From assembly GCF_030812335.1 (NCBI RefSeq), contig NZ_JAUSSN010000013.1:86056-150055 (forward strand): a DNA stretch of 64,000 nucleotides, read 5' to 3'. Below, piece by piece: positions 23,896-32,867 of this stretch. Under the pieces are notes generated by a model. That model had not been told where the DNA came from. It worked only from the letters and a program-made list of their open reading frames with translations, and did no database searches. The stretch comes from Pseudarthrobacter oxydans. Its GTDB lineage: Bacteria; Actinomycetota; Actinomycetes; Actinomycetales; Micrococcaceae. The stretch's first letter is position 1. Every line of letters begins with the position of its first letter. A program made the position numbers and the translations under genes.

Positions 23896-24702
23896 TTACT
23901 GGCCGCTGTTGCCCGTTCGGCGGAAGCTCAGCGGGTGTTGGCCAGGTTGCGCATGAGGGTGACGTCCTCGGTCCTGGCGCCGCGGCGGGCGACTGAGACT
24001 GCCATGATCGGGGCGAAGTTGCAGCACCAAAGGGCCGATACAGGGGCGGGGGTCGATCGCGACAATCCGACTACCGGTACCCGTCCGCAGAATATTGCCG
24101 GGATGAAGATCGCCGTGAAGAAGTGAATCCCCTTCATTTGCCATATCCAACGCAGCCTCGCGACATCGGCGCCAAACGGTCGCATCAATCGGGGATTCCC
24201 TGAGGGTGCGCCGGCGTCGATCCCACAACTCGAAAACGAACTCCACGCGTTCACGGGCAAGTGGAACGTCAGATGGCAGTGTCCTACGCGGCAAGTAGAG
24301 GTCGCCGATGAGACCGGCAACGTCGGCGATGCCCCACGCCCCGGCGGTGAGTTCAGCGGATTCGGGAACCCATTCGAGCAGGATCGCACTACGGGTGGCG
24401 TCCACGTCCACCAGGTCGACGACGGTGAGAGCGTCCGTCCAGTAGGCCAGTGCAGCCGCCTCTTGCTCCGTGACCGCCCTGTCAGGTGAGAGCTTGAGTG
24501 CGTACCGGGTTTCCGTCCTGGTCGAGACGCACTCGACAACCGCGCCCGTCCCGCCCGCGCGGACAGATTGGGGCTCGAGCGCCCACTCCTCACAGAGTTC
24601 CCCAACAAGCGCTGCGAAGTCGTCGATCCAGGCCGCAGCCGCGGAGCCGAATCGATCGAGAAGTCGGTCACGGGCAGCTGTAGGCAGGGCAACCTGTGTC
24701 AT
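23896..24702 (-). pseudogene. Aminoglycoside phosphotransferase (APH(6)-like), C-terminus decayed
   Basis: From the ATG at 24702 the N-terminal 225 residues follow APH(6)/streptomycin-kinase-like enzymes: GTGAVVECVSTRTETRYALK (N-lobe), AILLEWVPESAELT, and SLLHGDLHPGNILRTGTGSR, then IVAIDPRPCIG (catalytic and metal loops). After this the frame loses similarity. In the neighbouring frame a more natural tail (MAVSVARRGARTEDVTLMRN, then a stop at 23928) can be read, so a frameshift near 24040 is likely. Even so the C-terminal helical subdomain is too short, so activity is doubtful. It lies at the right end of the accessory segment. Confidence 0.7.
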
Positions 24703-24823
24703 GTAGCGATGTTAGGTGCTGCGGCTGCGGCCGTTGCGAAGACGCTCCGGTCAGGCGTTGAGGCGGTTCACCTGCAGGGTTCCCCAGACGGGACGGAGGC
24801 GTCGAATCAGACCTACGACGCCA

Positions 24824-25897
24824 TCACCAACCGCCGCGGGTCGGCGTATGTCCCTTTCGGGCATCGTCGGGCATTGCCATTTCGGCCCGCAGGCCCAGGA
24901 GCCGGATCGGACGGCCCACTTCGATTCCGGCCGCTAGGTCCAGGGCCCGCGCGAGGATTTCGTTCCGGTCGAAAGTCTCGGGGATCTTCCTCGCGTGGGT
25001 CTTGGTGAGGAACGGCGCATACCGGACCTTGAGGGTCAGCCCAACCACAGGCCTTCCTTCTGCGGCAACATCCTCAAGGACACGCGCTGTCAGTTCCCGT
25101 ACGGCGTCGTCCACCTGGGCTGGCTCGGTCAGGTCCCGCTGGAAGGTGGTCTCCCGGCTATGCCCGCGGGCAACCCACGGGGTGTCGTCCACAACGCTGG
25201 CGCCGTCCCCGCGTCCAAGTTCCGCGTACCAGGGACCCATCCTGGGGCCGAACTCCGGGACCAGGTCTTGGGGGTCGGTCGCAGCGAGCTCGGCGACTGT
25301 GTTGATACCGAGTTTGGCCAGCCGGCCCGACACTTTGGTTCCGACGCCCCACAGCTCGCTGGTGGGTCGACTGCCCATGACGTCGAGCCAGTTCCCTGCG
25401 GTGAGCCGGAAGACGCCGGCCGGCTTGCCGAAACCGGTGGCGACCTTGGCCCGGACCAGAGTGTCGCCGATGCCCACGCTGCAATGCAGCTGCGTTCGCT
25501 CCAGTACCGCGGCCTGCACCTGGCGGGCGTAGGCTTCCGGGTTCTCTGTTTCAATGCCTACAAAGGCTTCGTCCCAGCCCAGCACCTGCACGGTGGCGCC
25601 GGGCTGCGCGCGCAGGGTAGACATCACCGTTTCAGACGCCGCGAGGTAAGCCTCGTGATCGACGGGCAGGATCACAGCGTCGGGCACTTTCCGGGCTGCA
25701 ATGCGTAAGGGCATTCCGGAACCCACACCGAATGCCCTGGCTTCGTAGGATGCGGTCGACACTACGGCGCGTTCCCTGGGGTCACCCCGGCCGCCGACGA
25801 TGATCGGCTTGCCCGCAAGCTCCGGCCGCCGGAGCACCTCGACCGCCGCGATGAACTGGTCGAGATCGACGTGCAGCACCCACCGGATTCCGCTCAC
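24824..25897 (-). CDS. dinB: DNA polymerase IV (Y-family)
   Basis: A 357-aa Y-family polymerase. Starting at GTG 25897, VLHVDLDQFIAAVEVLRRPE carries the first metal Asp; AVVSTASYEARAFGVGSGMP follows, and LGWDEAFVG holds the second acidic pair, with Asp replacing Ser of the usual SxDE. CSVGIGDTLVRAKVATGFGK is the conserved palm/thumb junction, and ELWGVGTKVSGRLAKLGINT the helix-hairpin-helix. The enzyme copies damaged DNA with low fidelity. It lacks a clear beta-clamp tail, as is common in actinobacterial DinB2-type enzymes. Length is typical (about 350-370 aa). Confidence 0.9.
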   Translation of the reverse strand: MSGIRWVLHVDLDQFIAAVEVLRRPELAGKPIIVGGRGDPRERAVVSTASYEARAFGVGSGMPLRIAARKVPDAVILPVDHEAYLAASETVMSTLRAQPGATVQVLGWDEAFVGIETENPEAYARQVQAAVLERTQLHCSVGIGDTLVRAKVATGFGKPAGVFRLTAGNWLDVMGSRPTSELWGVGTKVSGRLAKLGINTVAELAATDPQDLVPEFGPRMGPWYAELGRGDGASVVDDTPWVARGHSRETTFQRDLTEPAQVDDAVRELTARVLEDVAAEGRPVVGLTLKVRYAPFLTKTHARKIPETFDRNEILARALDLAAGIEVGRPIRLLGLRAEMAMPDDARKGHTPTRGGW

Positions 25898-26008
25898 GCC
25901 ACCAGTCTGCCCTAAACATCCCCGGCAAGCATCGGCTCTCACCGAGCTTGGGTAGCCACCTGGCCTCAGGTTTGCGGCCGGATTTGGCTTAGTGTCGGAT
26001 TCGCCCGG

Positions 26009-26659
26009 TCAGAATTCCAGGTCCGGACGGTGCCTGGCGGTCTCGGCGAGCACGAGGGAGACCGCCTCGGCGGCGATCGCACCGCCGTCGTCCTCGTGGT
26101 TCTGCCCGGGCGGCGACGGCGGCATCAGGCGGGCGTGGCGCACGAACCGCGGCCAGTCCCCTGCGCCGGCCCGGAGCGCCCGGAGCGGGGACAGCAGGGC
26201 GGCCCGGCGCAGCCAGCCGTCGGGATCCCGCGCCCACCGGTCCAGGACACTGTCCGCGCGCACCCTGCCGACGACGTCGAGCCCCTCGATCAGGGGACCC
26301 ACAACGTCGACGGCGAGCGGATCCACAAGGGCGCCCAGCCGTGCACTCCGCACGAAGCCCTCGACCCGGGTCAGGTCCGTGTTCCTCAACAGACTGACGC
26401 TGGATTGCAGGAGCACGACGGCGGCGAGGCGGCGTTCGTAGACGGGCACCTGCCACAACTCGGAGCTGAGGGCGGTGACGTCATCGTGCGTCAGCCCCGG
26501 ATGGCGGCGGAGGGCATCGCGGACCGTCCCGCGCACGGCTCCGACGGACGCGCCGTAGTAACGGTGGCCGCCGCCGTGGCGTGCCTCGAACTCCTCCGCG
26601 CGGCTCCACGACGACTCACGCTGGAGCGCAAGATCTATGAAATCGCCGGCATCGCTCAT
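26009..26659 (-). CDS. DNA alkylation repair (AlkD-like HEAT-repeat) protein
   Basis: A 216-aa all-helical protein. ELWQVPVYERRLAAVVLLQS, then GALVDPLAVDVVGPLIEGL and LDRWARDPDGWLRRAALLSP are the HEAT repeats of the AlkC/AlkD family, whose members excise alkylated bases. The ATG at 26659 begins MSDAGDFID. The C-terminal part (MPPSPPGQNHEDDGGAIAAE) departs from the usual FFIRKAIGW-type motif, so the last repeat may have diverged and activity is not assured. Its neighbours are the polymerase IV gene (downstream) and the GYD gene, both on the same strand. Confidence 0.8.
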   Translation of the reverse strand: MSDAGDFIDLALQRESSWSRAEEFEARHGGGHRYYGASVGAVRGTVRDALRRHPGLTHDDVTALSSELWQVPVYERRLAAVVLLQSSVSLLRNTDLTRVEGFVRSARLGALVDPLAVDVVGPLIEGLDVVGRVRADSVLDRWARDPDGWLRRAALLSPLRALRAGAGDWPRFVRHARLMPPSPPGQNHEDDGGAIAAEAVSLVLAETARHRPDLEF

Positions 26660-26714
26660 GGGGACATTCTCCCGCATGCCGCGGCGCCGGAACCTGTCCG
26701 CTGGGCTTGGTGCC

Positions 26715-27035
26715 TTACTGCCCGGGTGCCCGGTAGCGCGGGGTCTTCTTGGCCGCGGCGTCGATATCCTCCGGCATCATGAGCGGTTTCAGCCGCACAT
26801 TCACGGATCCCGTTGCGTTGATCATCAGCGACAGCGCAGCGGCGTCGGAGGCCTCCGGGACCTCGAAGACCCCCAGCACGTCGGTCTCGCCGAAGGCGTA
26901 GTAGAAGCACTCCAGTGAGCCTCCGACGGATTTGAGGGCGTCGACGAGCGCATCGCGGCGCTTCGTTCCGCCTTCGCGCATGAGGCCCTTAATGCCCTCG
27001 CCCACGTAGTTCGCTTCGAACAGATACTTGGTCAT
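26715..27035 (-). CDS. GYD-domain protein
   Basis: A 106-aa ferredoxin-like-fold protein: MTKYLFEANYVGEGIKGLMR, then KSVGGSLECFYYAFGETDVL and ATGSVNVRLKPLMMPEDID match the GYD family. These are small, probably dimeric proteins of unknown role. It is full length, with GGGAAG just upstream of the ATG. It may share a transcript with the AlkD-like gene (55-bp gap). Confidence 0.9.
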   Translation of the reverse strand: MTKYLFEANYVGEGIKGLMREGGTKRRDALVDALKSVGGSLECFYYAFGETDVLGVFEVPEASDAAALSLMINATGSVNVRLKPLMMPEDIDAAAKKTPRYRAPGQ

Positions 27036-27228
27036 GGTTCTTCCCGTCCCGTGAAGTCCAGGACTCGGGCATCCGCAGGTGTGTCCAGAACTCTTTGCGG
27101 GTGGGTCCCGGAGTTGGTCCCCAGAGTGGGGCTGTGGCCACATCCTAGGCCCTCCCCCATGCCCTTACAACGGGTAGCGGGTGAGTTCCCGGCCGCCAAG
27201 AAATCGTATTCGGCCGGCGGCTGGCAGC

Positions 27229-27687
27229 TCAGGAAACCTTGGGCCGGACCACGAGGACAGGACACGGCGCATGGGTGATGATCTGGGTGGCCGCCGACCC
27301 CAGGTCCAGGCCGGGAAATCCCCCGTGTCCGCGGGCGCCCACGACGACGAGATCCGCGTCCCTGGCCGCCTTGATTATTGCTGAGGCCGCGGAATCACTG
27401 TGAACGATCTGCCCGGTGGCGGCCACCCCCTCGCTTTCAGCGGTCGTCAGGGCATCAGCCTGGACCGTCTCGGCCGTTTGTTGCGGGGATTCCTCGGTCA
27501 CGATCTCTCCGGCGGCCGTTTCGAGTACCGCCGGAAACCAGGACAGCGGCGGCTTGCTCCAGACCGTGACCAGAAGGATCCGGCCGTTGCGCAGCTTGGC
27601 CTCGTCCATGGCCCACCTCAGTGCATTCTGGGAATTCTTGGAACCGTCAAAACCAACCACGATCACGAACGAACCTGTACTGGCCAT
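27229..27687 (-). CDS. Universal stress protein (UspA family)
   Basis: A 152-aa single-domain Usp. FVIVVGFDGSKNSQNALRWA opens the Rossmann-like fold, and the ATP-binding signature G-2x-G-9x-G-S is intact in VVVGARGHGGFPGLDLGSAA near residue 120, ending with HAPCPVLVVRPK. So it is of the ATP-binding type. Start at ATG 27687 (MASTGSF); four codons more are possible. Monocistronic as far as can be seen. Related proteins accumulate under stress or hypoxia. Confidence 0.95.
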   Translation of the reverse strand: MASTGSFVIVVGFDGSKNSQNALRWAMDEAKLRNGRILLVTVWSKPPLSWFPAVLETAAGEIVTEESPQQTAETVQADALTTAESEGVAATGQIVHSDSAASAIIKAARDADLVVVGARGHGGFPGLDLGSAATQIITHAPCPVLVVRPKVS

Positions 27688-27948
27688 TGTCTTTTCCAAT
27701 CCCTAGCCTCGGGGGCAGCCTGGATCTTTCAGTCTCGATGACCGTGAAAGTCAGTGTCAAGGTCCGCGCAATCGCTGTGGACCCCCTCGTGGGGTACCCA
27801 GCAAAGTTGAACCACAGACCCTATGACAACGCGCACAGAGCCTCTAGTCTCTTGCCATGAGAGTTGGGGGCGGATGTCGGCGGCGGGATTCCCGCCGTCT
27901 TGGGATGTATTGCCTGGACGGCGCGGCGCCACGGCGTGCGAGTGGCTC

Positions 27949-28506
27949 ATGAAGAGCGACACATCCCCGGGCTCTGACAATTACGACGCCTTCCTGGCGA
28001 GGCTGGACGCTGCTACAACAAGCCTGAGCACGCGGGCGGCGTCGCTGGAGAAGGCACTCGCGGCCGTTTCGCTGCTCCTGGGTCCTTACGAATCGGCCGT
28101 CAGGGACTGGGAACGACGGCGCCTCCACGTCAGCGGGCAACTCGACCGGCACTCCGGGTCGCCGCAGTCCTACACCGCCCTGGGCGAACTCCACGACGTG
28201 GCGGTCAACATGGAAGCGATGTTCCGGGACCGTGCCCAGCGCATCAGGGACAAGTTGACGGTGATGCAGGGCCGCCGCGGGGCAATCGACAATTCACTGC
28301 TGGAACTGGAACTGAGCAGGGTCAAACTGACGTCGTCACGGCTGCTTTCAGAGGACCGCGAAAAACTCAGCGCGGTCTTTTCCGCCCTCGCCGGTCCCAC
28401 CGTGGCCACCTCGGCCCTGCCCGACCGGGGTCTGCTGAGCGATCTCAAGGAAGCACGCAGGGCGGTCATTTTGGCGGAAGCGCTGATGGAAGTGAAGGGG
28501 TACTAA
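27949..28506 (+). CDS. Coiled-coil hypothetical protein (185 aa)
   Basis: The product is almost entirely helical with heptad-like spacing: DNYDAFLARLDAATTSLSTR, ASLEKALAAVSLLLGPYESA, then EAMFRDRAQRIRDKLTVMQG and LLELELSRVKLTSSRLLSED. No signal or membrane segment. The start is uncertain: ATG 27949 is used, but the frame is open from 27823. Its stop is 2 bp before the start of the next gene, a membrane protein, so the pair is probably an operon. No family is recognised. Confidence 0.65.
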   Translation: MKSDTSPGSDNYDAFLARLDAATTSLSTRAASLEKALAAVSLLLGPYESAVRDWERRRLHVSGQLDRHSGSPQSYTALGELHDVAVNMEAMFRDRAQRIRDKLTVMQGRRGAIDNSLLELELSRVKLTSSRLLSEDREKLSAVFSALAGPTVATSALPDRGLLSDLKEARRAVILAEALMEVKGY

Positions 28507-28508
28507 TC

Positions 28509-29057
28509 ATGGACAATCCACGGCACGATCAGTCCCGACAGAACACTGTCGTCCTGGTCCGGTGGTCCAGGAAACCCGGCGAGAATCCCCTGGTCCGGTT
28601 CGTCATGTTTAGCGTCTTCGCTTTGATCCTTTGCCTCATCCTGATGATTTTCATTCACGGCCTGAGGAGTTTCGGGGCCGTTGTGCTGTTCACGGTCATC
28701 GTCGCGGCCGTACTGACGGGTCCCTCGCTCTCGCGTCGAAGGGCCTTCATGACGGGGCTGACAAAAAGGGTAAACGACACGATCGCCGAGGTGACGGGAA
28801 CCCTGGATGACCAGCTGTCGGTTAAGGAATTCCGGCGTATGGTCAAGAGCGGAGAGCGGCTGCCGCTCCTCGTTGGCGGGGTGCCCGGGCTGAACCTGCA
28901 CGTGGAACGGGTGGCATCGGTGGAGACGGAAACCCCGGAGAAATGGTTCGCAGTCTTCACCGTGGTCCCTCCAGAAATCGGGACCGCCAGTTTCGATCGG
29001 TTGGTTGCCGCGGCGAACGACGCGCACCGCGGTACCACCCAAACCAACGGTTCCTAG
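28509..29057 (+). CDS. Two-helix membrane protein of unknown function (182 aa)
   Basis: Two adjacent transmembrane helices (about residues 30-50 and 54-70: FVMFSVFALILCLILMIFIH, then FGAVVLFTVIVAAVLTGPSL) are followed by a soluble C-terminal domain of about 105 residues (LDDQLSVKEFRRMVKSGERL, GVPGLNLHVERVASVETETP). An AAGGGG ribosome-binding site overlaps the end of the upstream coiled-coil gene, so the two are co-translated. Its TAG stop shares a CTAG palindrome (29054-29057) with the stop of the opposing gene. Confidence 0.72.
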   Translation: MDNPRHDQSRQNTVVLVRWSRKPGENPLVRFVMFSVFALILCLILMIFIHGLRSFGAVVLFTVIVAAVLTGPSLSRRRAFMTGLTKRVNDTIAEVTGTLDDQLSVKEFRRMVKSGERLPLLVGGVPGLNLHVERVASVETETPEKWFAVFTVVPPEIGTASFDRLVAAANDAHRGTTQTNGS

Positions 29058-29566
29058 GCTGCCGGCCCGGGGTTCAGGCCCTTGGCGTACGCGGCCTGCC
29101 CGGCGTGCTGGAGGCAATCGGCAATCGTGCTGACCAGCCGCACACCAAGCGTGACGGGCGGATCCCAGCGGGTGTCGACGATGCGGTCGAAGTCCGCATC
29201 GCCGAGGCTGGCCAGGAACTCCACGGTCTGCCGGTGCACGGCGTCGTAGTAGTCGAGCAGGAGCCCCGGCGGTGCCTTCACGGCGTCGACCTGGCGGCTG
29301 GAATGGCCGTAGCCCGTGTCGCGCTCGGACAGCGGCAGCTCGAACCGCCCGGCAAACCCCTGCGAGGTCCAGACCTGTTTCAGGCCGGCGGCGGCGGCCA
29401 CTTGTGCGTCCTCGACCCGGCTGAGGTGCCAGATCAGCCACGCAATCGAGTTACCGTTCCCCGAAGGCCGACGGAGCAGAACCTCGGCGTCGGCCCCGTC
29501 GAGACTGGCGGCCACGGTCTCGCGGATCCGGGCGAAGGCGTCGAGCAGCAGTTCGTTGGATTTCAT
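29054..29566 (-). CDS. DinB-family / mycothiol-transferase-like protein (DUF664)
   Basis: A 170-aa four-helix DinB-like protein: MKSNELLLDAFARIRETVAA, NSIAWLIWHLSRVEDAQVAA (first metal His) near residue 45, YDAVHRQTVEFL (second His), and IADCLQHAGQAAYAKGLNPG (third His). The three His positions fit a metal site. Actinobacterial members are thought to be mycothiol-dependent S-transferases. The ATG at 29566 is preferred over one at 29611 because it begins the first helix. Confidence 0.85.
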   Translation of the reverse strand: MKSNELLLDAFARIRETVAASLDGADAEVLLRRPSGNGNSIAWLIWHLSRVEDAQVAAAAGLKQVWTSQGFAGRFELPLSERDTGYGHSSRQVDAVKAPPGLLLDYYDAVHRQTVEFLASLGDADFDRIVDTRWDPPVTLGVRLVSTIADCLQHAGQAAYAKGLNPGPAA

Positions 29567-29683
29567 CGAGTCCCGTCTCTGCGCATTTTCGGTGAGCCCC
29601 CATGCTTGCATGGATGCAGCACCACGAGATAGGGCGCTCCCCCGGGCTTTGTTGATCCGGCACGTGACTCTCCCCGCTTCGTT

Positions 29684-31516
29684 TCACGGCTTCGGCGACG
29701 GTGTGAGCACCATCGCGGATCCGCCACCGCGCCTCGCCGGCTCGGCCGCTGCGACCATGCGGCCGTCGGGCAGGAACTCGATGGCGGTCGCGGCCCCGAT
29801 TTCTGCCGCCGAAGTGAACGCATCCCCCGATGGTGTGAACTGATGGCCGTACCGCTTGAGCTCCTTGCCGTGCAGCGCGATGAATTTCGGCTCGGCCGTG
29901 ACCGTGGCCGTGTTCCGTTGTGAGGCACGGGGTGCCGCGATGGCCTTCGAGATGTTCATGCCCAGGTCCACGCGGTTGAGGATCGTCTGCAGGACTGTGG
30001 TGATGATGGTCGATCCACCGGGCGAGCCGAGCGCGAGGAACGGCTCTCCCTCCTTCAGGACGAGGGTGGGCGCCATGGACGAGCGCGGGCGCTTGCCCGG
30101 CTGGATCCGGTTCGGGTCGGTCTTGTTGAACACGGTGGAGAAGTCGGTCAGCTCGTTGTTGAGCAGGAAGCCGCGGCCGGGAACCACAATGCCGGACCCT
30201 CCGGTCTGCTCGATGGTGAGCGTGTACTCGGCCACGTTGCCCCACTTGTCCGCGACCGTCAGGTTGGTCGTCGAGATGTTCTCGGTGTCCTTCTCATCCA
30301 CGGGCGCCGCGGCGGTAGCGGGGCACACGCCGTCGTACGAGGACACATCACCCGGCAGGACAGGCTTGGCAGCGGCGTTCCGCGGGTCGAGCTGGCAGGA
30401 GCGCTCCTTGCCGAACAGCGGGTCGGTGAGCGCGGCGGTGGGGACGCTGCCAAACGCCGGGTCTCCCACGTAGCTGCCCCGGTCGGCGAAGGCCAGCGCG
30501 CTCGCCTCGAGGTAGTGGTGCAGCGCGCCGGGGGCGGACATCCCGGAGAGGTCGAATGTGTCCAGGATATTCAGCGCCTCGCCCGTGGTGGTGCCGCCGC
30601 TGCTCGACGGCGCCATGCCGTACACCTCCAGATCGCGGTATTCCACCTTTGTGGGTTCCTGATCCAGGGCGCGGTAGGCGGCTAGGTCCGCCGTCGTCAT
30701 GGAGCCGACCGGGACGGGCAGCTTCGTGCCGGCGGTCTTGGGCGGAGCCTGGACGGTCGCCGCGATCTCCGCCGCGAGCGGGCCGCTGTAGAAGCCGCGC
30801 GTGCCCTTCTTCGCGAGGAGCCGGTACGTTGCGGCGAGGTCATGGTTCCGGAAGACGCTTCCGACGGCGGGGGCGTCCCCGCCGGGGAGGAAGAGGCTGC
30901 TCGTCGACGTGAACGCCTCGAAGCGGTGCTTGTTGTCGAGGGTCTGCTGGCGGAACGTTTTGTCGACCACGAAGCCGCGGGTTGCCACTTTGATGGCAGG
31001 CTTGAGGGCGTCGCCGAGGCTGACCGAGCCCCACCGGTCCAGGGCTCGCTCCCACGTGGCAGGGGTGCCGGGAACACCGACGGCGACGCCACTCGTGACG
31101 AGTTCGGGCGTGAAGTTGTAGGGCTTTTTCGTCGCTTCGTCGATGAACGCGTCTTCAGTGATGCCGGCCGGGGCGGTCTCGCGGCCATCGATCGTGCCGA
31201 CCTCGCCGGACTCCGCGTCGTAGTATACGAAGTAGCCTCCGCCGCCGATCCCGGCGCTGTAGGGCTCGGTCACCCCGAGTGTCGCGGCTGCGGCGACGGC
31301 GGCGTCGGCCGCGTTGCCGCCCTTGCGGAGGACGTCGATGGCTGCGGCGGATGCCTCCGGGTCCACGGTGCTCACAGCGCCGCCGTACCCGGTAGCGGTC
31401 GAGGTCTTGGCGGTTTCCCGTGGATCCGCGAACGCGGGGCTGGCGACAGCGCCGCCCGTCATGCTTAAGGCCAAGGCCGCCGTGAAGGCAACCATCCGAC
31501 GTGTCACATGTGACAT
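29684..31516 (-). CDS. ggt: Gamma-glutamyltransferase
   Basis: A 610-aa precursor from the ATG at 31516. A signal peptide (VAFTAALALSMTGGAVASPA) exports it. The large subunit has GYGGAVSTVDPEASAAAIDV, GNAADAAVAAAATLGVTEPY and GIGGGGYFVYYD, with the gamma-glutamyl-binding Arg in DGRETAP. The self-cleavage site is before the Thr of ISTTNLTVADKWGNVAEYT at about residue 415, which becomes the nucleophile. The oxyanion Gly pair is in LGSPGGSTIITTV. The enzyme hydrolyses or transfers gamma-glutamyl groups of extracytoplasmic peptides such as glutathione; mycothiol producers use it mainly for scavenging. Complete. Confidence 0.95.
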   Translation of the reverse strand: MSHVTRRMVAFTAALALSMTGGAVASPAFADPRETAKTSTATGYGGAVSTVDPEASAAAIDVLRKGGNAADAAVAAAATLGVTEPYSAGIGGGGYFVYYDAESGEVGTIDGRETAPAGITEDAFIDEATKKPYNFTPELVTSGVAVGVPGTPATWERALDRWGSVSLGDALKPAIKVATRGFVVDKTFRQQTLDNKHRFEAFTSTSSLFLPGGDAPAVGSVFRNHDLAATYRLLAKKGTRGFYSGPLAAEIAATVQAPPKTAGTKLPVPVGSMTTADLAAYRALDQEPTKVEYRDLEVYGMAPSSSGGTTTGEALNILDTFDLSGMSAPGALHHYLEASALAFADRGSYVGDPAFGSVPTAALTDPLFGKERSCQLDPRNAAAKPVLPGDVSSYDGVCPATAAAPVDEKDTENISTTNLTVADKWGNVAEYTLTIEQTGGSGIVVPGRGFLLNNELTDFSTVFNKTDPNRIQPGKRPRSSMAPTLVLKEGEPFLALGSPGGSTIITTVLQTILNRVDLGMNISKAIAAPRASQRNTATVTAEPKFIALHGKELKRYGHQFTPSGDAFTSAAEIGAATAIEFLPDGRMVAAAEPARRGGGSAMVLTPSPKP

Positions 31517-31886
31517 GATCGCTCCCGAATGCATGTAATGCGCGTTGACATTTCCTGTCACGCTACTACCCGGCGGTGAGAAACTCTAGACTGCCCGCCG
31601 CAGAATCCACGCCTCTGGGGATGATCAGCCCACCAGTGACGAAGCACACAATCCGCCGGGATGACCGGCGGGCTGCCGTTTTCCGGCGCTTCCGGATGCC
31701 GGGATGCTTCGGCGCCGTACTCCTCATTGTGACGGAATTATTTCGCCGCCACTGCAGATTTCGTGAAAAGAAGTTCGGATTAGGTGCCACTATCTACTGT
31801 TTGGCAGAATTTGTGACTCGTGCGCGGCAAAAAAGTCCGCCCCCATCCCTGCGAAAGCGCGGGATTCCAGCCACCCAGGGAGAACC
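31517..31886. other. Intergenic region between ggt and metN (370 bp)
   Basis: Divergent promoter region. It contains one clear hairpin at 31653-31671 (CCGCCGG, 5-nt loop, CCGGCGG) followed by a short T-run (31679-31682), which could act as an attenuator for metN. No SAM riboswitch class was recognised and no confident -35/-10 pair was found. Confidence 0.5.
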
Positions 31887-32867
31887 ATGATTTCCGTAAG
31901 CCGGGTCTCGAAGAGCTATGGCTCCGGGGCGGCGGCGGTCCGGGCGCTTGACGACGTCTCGCTGTCCGTCGGCCGCGGCGAAATTTTCGGCGTCGTTGGC
32001 CAAAGCGGTGCCGGCAAGAGCACGCTGATCCGCACCATCAATTCCCTGGAGCGTCCGGATTCGGGCAGCGTCAGCGTCGACGGCCGCGAGATGACCACGC
32101 TTGCCGGCACGGAGCTGCGCGCTGCCCGGCACAACATCGGCATGATTTTCCAGCACTTCAACCTGCTCAGCAGCAGGACCGTTCAGGCGAATGTGGAGCT
32201 TTCCCTGGAGATCACCGGCGCCGGGCGGGCGGCAAGGCGGACCCGGGCACTGGAGATCCTCGAGCTGGTGGGCCTCCACGGCAAGGCCGCCGCCTACCCC
32301 GCACAATTGTCCGGCGGGCAGAAACAGCGCGTCGGCATTGCCCGGGCGCTGGCGTCAAGCCCGTCGGTCCTGCTCAGCGACGAGGCGACCTCGGCGCTCG
32401 ATCCGGAAACCACCCGGCAGATCCTCGATCTCATCCGCCAGCTCAGCAAGGACCTGGGGCTGACAGTGCTGCTCATCACCCATGAAATGGATGTCGTGAA
32501 GCGGATCTGCGACTCCGCCGCCGTCATGAGCGGCGGGCGGATCCTGGAGCAGGGTCCCGTGGAAGAGCTGCTGACAACGGAGAAGTCACTGCTGGGCCAG
32601 GCCCTGTTCCCGCTCGGGGAAATCCCGGTGACTTCCAGCGCCATCGTGGAAATCACGTTCAACGGCGTCACCACGGACCGCCCCGTGATCGCCCAACTGG
32701 CGCGCAAGCACGGCATCGACGTCGGCATCCTGGGTGCCGCGGTGGAAACCATCCACGGGCGCCAGACCGGACGAACCAGGCTCGAACTGCCCGGTGACAC
32801 GAAGACCGTCGCCGGCGCCGTGGCCGATCTCCGTTCCCAGGGACTCTTCGTGGAGGTACTCCAGTGA
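31887..32867 (+). CDS. metN: Methionine ABC transporter ATP-binding protein
   Basis: A 326-aa ATPase. Walker A is GQSGAGKST near residue 40, the signature LSGGQKQRVGIARALA, Walker B VLLSDEATSALD, and the H-loop LLITHEMDVV. A C-terminal NIL/ACT-like domain (about 245-325: VEITFNGVTTDRPVIAQLAR) is specific to MetN and senses methionine to inhibit transport. A GGGAGAACC ribosome-binding site precedes the ATG. It is the first gene of a metNIQ operon; its stop overlaps the metI start as GTGA. Confidence 0.96.
   Translation: MISVSRVSKSYGSGAAAVRALDDVSLSVGRGEIFGVVGQSGAGKSTLIRTINSLERPDSGSVSVDGREMTTLAGTELRAARHNIGMIFQHFNLLSSRTVQANVELSLEITGAGRAARRTRALEILELVGLHGKAAAYPAQLSGGQKQRVGIARALASSPSVLLSDEATSALDPETTRQILDLIRQLSKDLGLTVLLITHEMDVVKRICDSAAVMSGGRILEQGPVEELLTTEKSLLGQALFPLGEIPVTSSAIVEITFNGVTTDRPVIAQLARKHGIDVGILGAAVETIHGRQTGRTRLELPGDTKTVAGAVADLRSQGLFVEVLQ

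Larger units (their letters stand above)
15480..24700. other. Accessory island of low GC with single-gene units
   Basis: Base composition drops visibly and codon use loosens compared with both flanks. The segment carries a diverged direct repeat, an IS30-family element, eight unrelated one-gene units separated by similar palindromes, the shattered remains of a serine recombinase and a decayed aminoglycoside phosphotransferase. Gene functions (GNAT, HIT, APH fold, GrpB, SDR, lipoproteins) are those common in mobile cassettes. No integrase gene, tRNA target or flanking att duplication was recognised, so the mode of entry is open. Confidence 0.7.

Noticed and set aside
31567..31886. SAM riboswitch ahead of metNIQ
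   Set aside because: No conserved core of a known SAM class was recognised; only a simple hairpin is present.
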